64,000 bases of DNA. It comes from an uncultured Treponema sp. GTDB taxonomy: Bacteria; Spirochaetota; Spirochaetia; Treponematales; Treponemataceae. The stretch is taken from the NCBI GenBank assembly GCA_934718065.1, contig CAKUZR010000004.1:124001-188000 (forward strand), written 5' to 3'. Position numbers and translations under genes: made by a program. Under the pieces are notes generated by a model, which was not told the origin of the DNA, searched no databases, and saw nothing but the letters and a program-made list of their open reading frames with translations. Of the stretch, positions 33,460 to 40,110 are shown in pieces. Positions within the stretch are counted from its first letter, which is position 1. Every line of letters begins with the position of its first letter.

Positions 33460-34923
33460 ATGTTCGACACAATTATCAACAAGATTGATGACATTGTATG
33501 GGGACTTCCTACAATCATCCTTATTCTTGTGACAGGATTGCTTTTGACAATCCGTCTTCACGGAATGCAGTTCCGCAAGCTGGGACGCGCATTGAAATCA
33601 ATTTTCCGCAAATCAGACGGAGAAAAAGGTGAAGTTTCTAGTTTTGGCGCGCTCTGCACCGCGCTTTCAGCAACAATCGGAACAGGAAATATCGTCGGAG
33701 TCGCGACTGCGATTGCCGCCGGCGGACCGGGAGCTCTTTTCTGGATGTGGGTTGCCGCTCTTGTAGGAATCGCCACAAAATACACAGAATGTATGCTTTC
33801 TGTAAAATACCGCGAGCACAAGCCGGACGGACACGTTCTTGGCGGACCTTTCTACACAATTGAAAAAGGCTTGAAGGAACGAACTGGTTTTTCTTGGAAA
33901 TGGCTTGCAGTGCTTTTCGCAATTTTCGGCGTTTGCGTAGGACTTTTCGGAATCGGAACATTTACTCAGATCAACGGAATTGCCTCGGCTGTAAAAAATG
34001 CGTTCGACCCTGAAACAGCTCATGTGGCGTTCACATTGTTCGGAACTCAATATTCATGGGCAACAGTAATTGCCGGCGGACTTGTAACACTTTTTGCGGC
34101 GCTGGTAATTATCGGCGGACTTCAGCGAATTGCAAAAGTTGCGCAGGTTATTGTTCCGTTCATGGCGATTCTTTACGTTTTCCTTGGAGTAAGCGTTCTT
34201 GTTATGAATGCCACAAAAATTCCAGGCGCGTTTGCCCTTATTTTCAAGGCTGCGTTTGCGCCTAAGGCTGTAACCGGCGGTGTTGTTGGCTCGGTTATTG
34301 TTGCAATGCAGAAAGGTATTGCCCGCGGAATTTTCTCTAACGAAGCCGGACTTGGTTCTGCCGCAATCGCCGCGTCTTCTGCAAAAGTTGAAGAGCCAGT
34401 TGCGCAGGGACTTGTTTCTATGACAGGAACATTCATCGACACAATCATTGTCTGCACAATGACAGGGCTTTCAATTGTAATTGCTTTCACTAGCAACGGA
34501 ACATTCACTCTTCCTATGAACGGAATTGGTGAAACTTTGAAAGGCGTAGAGCTTTCTTCTGCAGCGTTCAGCGCGGTTCTTGGCGGCGACGGACGTTCAG
34601 TTCAGTTCCTTCTTATGATTTGTCTTGTGTTCTTTGCGTTCACAACAATTCTTGGCTGGGATTTCTACTCAGAACGATGCCTTGAATATCTTTCAAACGG
34701 AAAAATGAAGCTCGTTATGATTTACCGCGTAATCTACATTCTTGCGGTTGCCATCGGACCTTACATGACAATCAGCCAGGTTTGGACAATCGCCGACATC
34801 ACAAACGGACTTATGGCTTGGCCGAACTGTATCGCCCTTATTCTTCTGAGCGGCGTTGCAGCCCGAACAACAAAAGATTATTTCAACCGGTTCCCAACAT
34901 TGGAATCTGAAAAATCGGCTTAA
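33460..34923 (+). CDS. Alanine/glycine:cation symporter (AGCS family)
   Basis: A 487-residue inner membrane protein with about ten helices and the AGCS signature (TGNIVGVATAIAAGGPGA, then FWMWVAALVG). It imports small neutral amino acids with Na+ or H+. The glycine riboswitch upstream makes glycine the likely main substrate. Since riboswitch-controlled symporters are often switched off or on with glycine level, direction of control must be tested. AAAGGA lies 8 nt before the ATG. It is followed by a terminator. Confidence 0.95.
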   Translation: MFDTIINKIDDIVWGLPTIILILVTGLLLTIRLHGMQFRKLGRALKSIFRKSDGEKGEVSSFGALCTALSATIGTGNIVGVATAIAAGGPGALFWMWVAALVGIATKYTECMLSVKYREHKPDGHVLGGPFYTIEKGLKERTGFSWKWLAVLFAIFGVCVGLFGIGTFTQINGIASAVKNAFDPETAHVAFTLFGTQYSWATVIAGGLVTLFAALVIIGGLQRIAKVAQVIVPFMAILYVFLGVSVLVMNATKIPGAFALIFKAAFAPKAVTGGVVGSVIVAMQKGIARGIFSNEAGLGSAAIAASSAKVEEPVAQGLVSMTGTFIDTIIVCTMTGLSIVIAFTSNGTFTLPMNGIGETLKGVELSSAAFSAVLGGDGRSVQFLLMICLVFFAFTTILGWDFYSERCLEYLSNGKMKLVMIYRVIYILAVAIGPYMTISQVWTIADITNGLMAWPNCIALILLSGVAARTTKDYFNRFPTLESEKSA

Positions 34924-34950
34924 TATTTGCCACAATAAAAAATAATCCAG

Positions 34951-34981
34951 GCGGGGAGCAAAAAACTTCCCGCTTTTTTTT
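34951..34981 (+). terminator. Symporter gene terminator
   Basis: Stem GCGGGGAG / CTTCCCGC (one G-U), loop of seven bases, then eight T. Confidence 0.85.
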
Positions 34982-34985
34982 ATTC

Positions 34986-35075
34986 AGACGGGGAAAGTCT
35001 TCCCCTCGGCTCAACTGTTTCGTTCCTCAACATTTTCGCCTGCCCCTTCCAGCGGGCACATCCCGCAACGCCCTG
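34986..35075 (-). repeat. Foldable dispersed repeat A, copy 2
   Basis: On the minus strand it reads GGGCGTTGCGGGATGTGCCC and GCTGGAAGGGGCAGGCG as in copy 1, then a different inner hairpin, then GCCGAGGGGAAGAC. In the rest of the 449-bp gap (35076-35372) I see only a pair of 19-bp direct repeats (35168 and 35190) and the toxin-antitoxin promoter. Confidence 0.65.
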
Positions 35076-35305
35076 CCGCGCATTCCCATTATAGAAAATT
35101 CTTTTTGAATAGAGTAAAAAAAATCCTGCCGAACCGTTCAGAACGCTTTGCGGAAAAGTTCGGGTTCACTGTCAGAAAGATTTTAATGTACTGTCGGAAT
35201 GATTCTAAAAGTGGCTCGTGTATTCTCTGTGGTAAATTACAGATTTTCAAGGGCTGTTCTGGTAAAACAATTTTCTGTTTATCTGAATGTCAAGGTGATG
35301 TTTGT

Positions 35306-35348
35306 TTGACTATTTTGATAATATAATGGATAATTTTATTCGTAAAAT
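35306..35348 (+). promoter_or_regulatory. Toxin-antitoxin promoter with operator-like inverted repeat
   Basis: TTGACT (35306-35311), 17-bp spacer, GATAAT (35329-35334). The repeat ATTTTA-ttcg-TAAAAT (35333-35348) overlaps the expected start, as in autoregulated toxin-antitoxin operons. Confidence 0.5.
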
Positions 35349-35372
35349 ATTAAGAACTTTATGGAGGTTAAT

Positions 35373-35618
35373 ATGTTTGCAATAAAACCAATATCAGATT
35401 TGCGAAATTATAATGAAGTGTTAAAGGATGTTGCGGACGAATCTCCTGTGTTTCTTACTAAAAATGGGCGTGGCTGCTATGCTGTAATATCTATAAGCGA
35501 TTATGAAAGGCTTACAGCGACAAAAACTTTATTTGATGAACTCAAAAAAGGGGAAGATTCTGCAAAGGAAAAAGGCTGGCTTAGCACAAAAGATGTCCGT
35601 GCAATGGTGGGTTTATAA
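35373..35618 (+). CDS. Phd/YefM-family antitoxin
   Basis: An 81-residue antitoxin. The N-terminal Phd/YefM DNA-binding fold is seen in PISDLRNYNEVLKDV and PVFLTKNGRGCYAVISISDYERL. The acidic/basic C-terminus would wrap the toxin. The ATG at 35373 is chosen because GGAGG lies upstream; an in-frame ATG at 35361 would contain that site. Its stop overlaps the toxin start by one base. Confidence 0.88.
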   Translation: MFAIKPISDLRNYNEVLKDVADESPVFLTKNGRGCYAVISISDYERLTATKTLFDELKKGEDSAKEKGWLSTKDVRAMVGL

Positions 35619-35932
35619 TGTTTCAAGTAGATATTTCTCATCAGGCGGCGGAAGATTTGCTCGAGATTAAATTTTATATTGAGAAAAAATTGCAGAATCA
35701 TATTGCGGCTCGTAGTACAATAGAAAAAATTATTGAAACCTATGAGGATTTGGCAAAATTTCCAGATGCTGGAATTTCTTTGGAAAGATATGTGTCTTTT
35801 CCAACAGATTACAAATTTGTGCTTGCTAATAATTATTCAATTTTTTACAGGATTGAAGGCGAATTTGTAAAAGTGATAAGAATTTTATATTCAAAACGAG
35901 ATTTTGTTAGAATCCTGTTTGAAAAAAAATAA
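35618..35932 (+). CDS. RelE/ParE-family toxin
   Basis: A 104-residue toxin of the RelE/ParE superfamily: DISHQAAEDLLEIKFYIE, FPDAGISLERY, and the C-terminal strand YSIFYRIEGEFVKVIRILYSKRDF. RelE types cut mRNA on the ribosome and ParE types poison gyrase; the sequence does not decide between them. Coupled by TAATG to the antitoxin. The pair is lower in GC than its neighbours, which suggests transfer. Confidence 0.88.
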   Translation: MFQVDISHQAAEDLLEIKFYIEKKLQNHIAARSTIEKIIETYEDLAKFPDAGISLERYVSFPTDYKFVLANNYSIFYRIEGEFVKVIRILYSKRDFVRILFEKK

Positions 35933-35972
35933 AAGCGTGTAAAAGATTTTTCTATATAAAAAGAGATATAAA

Positions 35973-36797
35973 ATGTTCAGAAAAACCAAAAAACACACAC
36001 TTGCTAAACAGAACTTAAAAATATGTTTGATTTTTGCTTTGCTGTTGAGTTCGGGCGGTTTGTGCGTATCTTCTCAGTCTGTGGCGGAATTAAATAAAGA
36101 AAAATATTATAAGCTGGAAATAAATCAGTATGATTATTCGGTTTTGAACTCATATCCTCAAGCTGTTGTAAATATAAAAAACAAAAAGAATAAGGTAGTC
36201 ATAAAATTAAAAACTCATGGAACAGTGAATGAATATACTGCTGGTGGTAAATTGTCTGCTCCGTTTGAAAAAAATCTTGTTCCCGCGGATTTGGAAAAGT
36301 ATTTATCAAGTTCTGATTTAATTGATTATAATGAAGAAAATGTGATGGATATTTATCATAAGCTGAATCTTTTTTCGCTGTCTGAATATCAGTGCGCAAA
36401 AACAATATTAACTTTCCTGGTTTCGGTTCTCAAATATGACAATGAGCTGGCTGCTGAAATAAGTTCAGGATTGAGCTGCGGAAAAAGCGCATCCTGGGTA
36501 TTGGAAAATAAAAAAGGAACTTGCGGTGAATATTCAAATTTGTTCATTGCGTTGATGAGATTGAAAGGAATTCCGTGCAAATTTGTAACAGGATTGTATT
36601 GTTCTTCTGGGCAAGTGACTTTTCATGCTTGGGCTGAATTTTATGATGCTCGAAATGGCTGGATTGCAGTTGACCCTCAGGGTGGAATTTTGGGTGTGTC
36701 ATCAAACCATATAAAATTGAAAGAAGGCATTGATTTTGCAGATGCTGATTTTGACATGGCAAAATGCGATTTCAAAATTAGATGTATAAAAAAATAA
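35973..36797 (+). CDS. Exported transglutaminase-like cysteine protease
   Basis: A 274-residue protein with an N-terminal signal or anchor (about residues 15-35, LKICLIFALLLSSGGLCVSS). The C-terminal half is a transglutaminase-like core with the triad: Cys in KGTCGEYSNLFIALM, His in TFHAWAEFYD and Asp in WIAVDPQGG. Such proteins are often peptidases or cell-surface modifying enzymes. AT-rich like the toxin-antitoxin pair next to it, so possibly acquired with it. Substrate unknown. Confidence 0.8.
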   Translation: MFRKTKKHTLAKQNLKICLIFALLLSSGGLCVSSQSVAELNKEKYYKLEINQYDYSVLNSYPQAVVNIKNKKNKVVIKLKTHGTVNEYTAGGKLSAPFEKNLVPADLEKYLSSSDLIDYNEENVMDIYHKLNLFSLSEYQCAKTILTFLVSVLKYDNELAAEISSGLSCGKSASWVLENKKGTCGEYSNLFIALMRLKGIPCKFVTGLYCSSGQVTFHAWAEFYDARNGWIAVDPQGGILGVSSNHIKLKEGIDFADADFDMAKCDFKIRCIKK

Positions 36798-36813
36798 CCT
36801 TCTTCATCTAGCT

Positions 36814-36847
36814 TGTTTCCAGCTGCCGCATCCCGCAGCGCCTTTCC
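36814..36847 (-). repeat. Degenerate fragment of repeat A
   Basis: Minus strand reads GGCGCTGCGGGATGCGGCAG followed by CTGGAA, similar to the first half of copies 1 and 2. Confidence 0.4.
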
Positions 36848-36861
36848 GCATTTTCAAATTT

Positions 36862-36896
36862 TTGCATTTTTTGAGTTTTCTTATTATCATATAAAT
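36862..36896 (+). promoter_or_regulatory. Leaderless-type promoter of the flavoprotein gene
   Basis: TTGCAT (36862-36867), 17-bp spacer, TATCAT (36885-36890), then 6 nt and the ATG at 36897. Confidence 0.6.
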
Positions 36897-37394
36897 ATGA
36901 AAGAAATAAGACCAATTGAATTGAATGAAAATCCTTTTAAACTTATCGGCGAGGACTGGTTTCTTGTTGCCGCGGAAAAGGAAGGCCGCGTGAATATGCT
37001 GACTGCTTCCTGGGGGCAGGTCGGCGTTATGTGGGGAAAACCTGTTGCGAATATTTTTATCCGGCAGTCGCGTTTTACAAAATCGTTTATAGACAGCGGC
37101 GAAACTTTTTCTCTGTGCGTTCTTCCTTCAGAATTGCGAAATGTTTACAATTTCTGCGGAACAAAGTCCGGTCGCGATTTTGACAAGGTTAAGGAAACCG
37201 GGCTTTCTGTTGAGCACGACGGAGTTTTTCCGTATTTCAAGGAAAGCCGCCTTGTTTTTGAATGTAAAAAACTTTATGAGCAGATTGTGCCGGAGTCAGC
37301 GTTTCTGGACAAGGAACTGTATAAAAAATGGTATCCCACAGACGATTTGCACACTCAGTACATAGCGGAAATTTCAAAAATTTTGGCGGAATAG
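36897..37394 (+). CDS. Flavin reductase-like FMN-binding protein
   Basis: A 165-residue split-barrel flavoprotein of the flavin reductase/DIM6 type. NMLTASWGQVGVMWGKPVAN and VANIFIRQSRFTKSFI form the flavin site, and FSLCVLPSE and NFCGTKSGRDFDK are typical. It probably moves electrons from NAD(P)H to FMN or to a partner; the partner is unknown. The ATG at 36897 is preferred over 36813 because the family starts here and a promoter ends 6 nt upstream. There is no Shine-Dalgarno sequence. Confidence 0.85.
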   Translation: MKEIRPIELNENPFKLIGEDWFLVAAEKEGRVNMLTASWGQVGVMWGKPVANIFIRQSRFTKSFIDSGETFSLCVLPSELRNVYNFCGTKSGRDFDKVKETGLSVEHDGVFPYFKESRLVFECKKLYEQIVPESAFLDKELYKKWYPTDDLHTQYIAEISKILAE

Positions 37395-37427
37395 CCAGAA
37401 TTTCGGGTTTTTGAATTTTTATATTTT

Positions 37428-37536
37428 GGGTGGCTTTTTGCTTAGCAAAAAACAGGCTATTCGGGGTTGCGCTGCCGCTCCATTCCTTCGCTTCGCTTTG
37501 GAACGGCTCCGCCGCCCCTCCTATCCTTGCCACATC
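37428..37536 (-). repeat. Foldable dispersed repeat B, copy 4 (short, diverged)
   Basis: Minus strand runs from GATGTGGCAAGGAT to AAAAAGCCACCC with GGAGCGGCAGCGCAACCCC in the middle. About 30 bp shorter than copies 1-3; the ends are best kept. Confidence 0.65.
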
Positions 37537-37587
37537 TTAAACTAGAAAATTAACCTTTTGTCAAATTCCTCTAATTTCCGTCAAGTG

Positions 37588-37625
37588 TTGAGAATCATGT
37601 TTTTTTTGTGTAAAATTGCAAGACC
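37588..37625 (+). promoter_or_regulatory. Near-leaderless promoter of the GH3 gene
   Basis: TTGAGA (37588-37593), 17-bp spacer, TAAAAT (37611-37616), then 9 nt and the ATG. Confidence 0.55.
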
Positions 37626-39302
37626 ATGAAAAGATTTTTTGCAGTCCTTTTTAGCGCGGTTTTTTGCCGTCTTTTATTCTGTCAGACAAAAATTCCTGAA
37701 AACGCAAATTTCTGGAGCGATTATCCGGATGAGCCGCTGGCGGAGTTTATTGTTGAAAGAATGACCGACGAGGAGCTTCTTAGCCAGATTCTTATGTTCG
37801 GCTGGGCAGGCGCGGAGCCGGACAACCTTTTGTTTCAGTGGGTCGGCGGCAGAGGACTCGGCAGCGTAAAAGTTTTTGGCTGGAACACTGATGATATAAA
37901 TCTTGTCGCAAAATCAATTTCTTCACTTCAGCGGAGCGCGGCTTCAAGGCGCTTTAAAATTCCTCTTTTTGTGGCAACCGACCAGGAAGGCGGCTGGATT
38001 CGACATGTAAAAGGCGAAACGGCGATTACTCCTGGAAATATGGCGATTGGAGCGGGCGGTTTCCCCGTTGACGCCTGGTGCTCGGCGTATTACATCAGCC
38101 GGGAAATAAAAGTTCTTGGCATAAATATGAATTTTGCGCCGACTGTTGACCTTTTTACAAACCACGACTCAACAATTATTGGAACGCGTTCTTTTGGCGA
38201 TGACCCTGAGCTTGCCGGAATCCTTGGCGCGGCCTGGGCGAACGGCAGCATTGCGGCTGGAGTAATTCCCACGGTGAAGCATTTTCCGGGGCACGGCGAC
38301 ACAAGCTATGATTCGCATATAAATCTTCCTGAAATTGACATTGACTGGAAAACTTTTAAGTCCAGGGAGCTTGTTCCGTTTGAATATTTGATAAATGAAA
38401 ACGTTCCGGCTGTTATGTCCGGGCATCTGAGCTTTCCGCAGATTGATAAAAGCGGAGCGCCGGCAAGCCTTTCAAAATATTTTCTGACGGAGCTTCTGCG
38501 AAACCAGCTTGGCTACAAAGGCCTGATTATAACCGATGATATGATGATGAACGGCGCGACAATGTACGCAGGTTCTGTTTCAGCCGCTTTCAAAATGGCG
38601 ATTGAAGCTGGAAACGACATTGTGATTTCTTCAACAACGGCAAGGCTGGGTGAAAATTTGTGGACTGGAAATCTTGCCGCAATGCGCTCTGATGAAAATT
38701 TCAAGGCCCGCGTGAAAGATGCGGCTTTCCGGGTAATAAAGGCAAAACTTGAATATTTCAAGAATGAAAACGCGGCTCCGCTCTATCCAAAGGCTTCTGA
38801 AATAAGCAAATTTATTCCGGACAAGGAAGGCGAGAAATTTTTCCTTCAGCAGGCGTGCCGTTCAATTACATTTTACAAAAAAGCTGAAACGGCGCTTTCC
38901 GCCGAAAACGCCGGGAGGGTTCTTCTTTGCGGCTCTCTTCCGGAATTTTTCTCTGAAGGAAAAAAACGCTATCCAAATTCAGGTGAATTCAAATTCAGCT
39001 ACGAGCCGGGACCGAACGAAACTGCCTGGATGAGTGAAAATATTCTGAAAATTTATGATTCTTACGATACGATTGTCTTTCTTGTTGCAAACCAGCGCAG
39101 CGCAAAAATCGCGGAGCAGCTTAAGGGCAAGGGAAAAAAAGTTGTTGTCCTTTCAATTATGACGCCGACTTATTCATTCGGGCTGGACTGGGCTGATGAG
39201 ATTTTGCTTGGCTACAGCTGGAGCGGCTACACTTTGGAGGCAATGTTCGGCGCGCTGGCCGGCGAATTTGAGGCGGAAGGAGTTCTTCCATTTAAAAATT
39301 AG
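37626..39302 (+). CDS. Exported glycoside hydrolase family 3, beta-N-acetylhexosaminidase type
   Basis: A 558-residue GH3 enzyme. An N-terminal signal (FFAVLFSAVFCRLLFC) is followed by the barrel with VATDQEGGWIRHVKG, the NagZ-type loop KHFPGHGDTSYDSHINLP (catalytic His/Asp) and ITDDMMMNGA (nucleophile Asp). This loop is the mark of N-acetylglucosaminidases acting on muropeptides or chitooligosaccharides. A C-terminal alpha/beta domain (residues 420-558) makes it longer than NagZ. It likely works in the periplasm on cell wall fragments. Its last 11 bp overlap the convergent DTW gene. Confidence 0.88.
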   Translation: MKRFFAVLFSAVFCRLLFCQTKIPENANFWSDYPDEPLAEFIVERMTDEELLSQILMFGWAGAEPDNLLFQWVGGRGLGSVKVFGWNTDDINLVAKSISSLQRSAASRRFKIPLFVATDQEGGWIRHVKGETAITPGNMAIGAGGFPVDAWCSAYYISREIKVLGINMNFAPTVDLFTNHDSTIIGTRSFGDDPELAGILGAAWANGSIAAGVIPTVKHFPGHGDTSYDSHINLPEIDIDWKTFKSRELVPFEYLINENVPAVMSGHLSFPQIDKSGAPASLSKYFLTELLRNQLGYKGLIITDDMMMNGATMYAGSVSAAFKMAIEAGNDIVISSTTARLGENLWTGNLAAMRSDENFKARVKDAAFRVIKAKLEYFKNENAAPLYPKASEISKFIPDKEGEKFFLQQACRSITFYKKAETALSAENAGRVLLCGSLPEFFSEGKKRYPNSGEFKFSYEPGPNETAWMSENILKIYDSYDTIVFLVANQRSAKIAEQLKGKGKKVVVLSIMTPTYSFGLDWADEILLGYSWSGYTLEAMFGALAGEFEAEGVLPFKN

Positions 39303-39972
39303 GCATTTCCTTCAGCTTTGTGTATTTTGCGTCGCAGCCGTGAATGTCCGGGCGAAGCCCTAGAATCCGTTCGTTTTCAGCTCGGATCTGGTTTTTAATC
39401 ATCTGCTTGAAAACGTCCATCAGAGGCTCCGGGTTTGCGTTCTTGTTTGCAAGCCCTGCGGTTTGAAATTCTTTTATTAAATAGTAGCAAGTTTCAATTG
39501 TGGAAACACATTCTGGGCGCGGCTCTTTTTTGAACGTGAAAATCGAGCGGTACTCGCCGGCAAAAGAAACTTTAGGCAGCTTCAAAAGATTAGGGTTGTG
39601 CTGGATGATTTTGCGGCTGCAGAACCAGGTTGCGTCAATTATGATTGCAAGAACCGTGCGGCCGTTCACTTCCTCCCTGAATCCAGGCTTTGCGGCCGTC
39701 CACGCATCCTCTCCAGGGTACAAAAGAACCGGAAAATACTGCGGGTCGCTCAAAAGCGCGTTCAGCCTTTCATTTTCAGAAAAATCCAGCCCTTCAAGAA
39801 TCTCGCAGCCTTTCAAAGAAATTCTAGTTATCCATCCAGTTCCAGTCCTGTTTTTCTTGACTTCCTTTGGATGCATCAAAAGCACAAATTTTATGCCTGA
39901 CTCAATTTCCTGTGTATACTTGCAAAGACAAAACTCGCCCTTCTTCTGGCAGCGCGGACAACGGTAACTCAT
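39292..39972 (-). CDS. DTW-domain tRNA-uridine aminocarboxypropyltransferase
   Basis: A 226-residue DTW protein (TapT/TuaA type), which adds the acp3 group from SAM to tRNA uridine. The N-terminal zinc site CPRCQKKGEFCLC is followed by LLMHPKEVKKNRTGTG, and the DTW motif appears as IIIDATWFCSRKI. The family members in E. coli modify U47 or nearby. The ATG at 39970-39972 is chosen: a consensus-like promoter ends 6 nt before it, and longer in-frame starts would place that promoter inside the gene. Confidence 0.85.
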   Translation of the reverse strand: MSYRCPRCQKKGEFCLCKYTQEIESGIKFVLLMHPKEVKKNRTGTGWITRISLKGCEILEGLDFSENERLNALLSDPQYFPVLLYPGEDAWTAAKPGFREEVNGRTVLAIIIDATWFCSRKIIQHNPNLLKLPKVSFAGEYRSIFTFKKEPRPECVSTIETCYYLIKEFQTAGLANKNANPEPLMDVFKQMIKNQIRAENERILGLRPDIHGCDAKYTKLKEMPNF

Positions 39973-39978
39973 AGAATC

Positions 39979-40007
39979 ATTATACCGATTTTTTTCAAGA
40001 TTGACAA
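39979..40007 (-). promoter_or_regulatory. Leaderless-type promoter of the DTW gene
   Basis: Minus strand TTGTCA (40002-40007), 17-bp spacer, TATAAT (39979-39984), then 6 nt and the ATG. Confidence 0.75.
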
Positions 40008-40061
40008 AAGTTAGCGGATATTTTCCTCCGAATAAACTGAGCGTATACTCTCTATTGCTCA

Positions 40062-40090
40062 ATATGACAAAAAGATGTATTTTGTCATAT
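40062..40090. promoter_or_regulatory. 11-bp inverted repeat upstream of the SulP gene
   Basis: Perfect arms ATATGACAAAA (40062-40072) and TTTTGTCATAT (40080-40090) with a 7-nt loop. It lies about 15 nt after a likely -10 (TATACT, 40044-40049) and 11 bp before GGAG, and T6 follows 4 nt later. It may be an operator or an attenuator hairpin. Confidence 0.55.
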
Positions 40091-40110
40091 CATATTTTTT
40101 GGAGCATTTG

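Noticed and set aside
35105..35326. A 73-residue reading frame before the antitoxin
   Set aside because: No ribosome site, no recognisable domain, and it runs into the toxin-antitoxin promoter.
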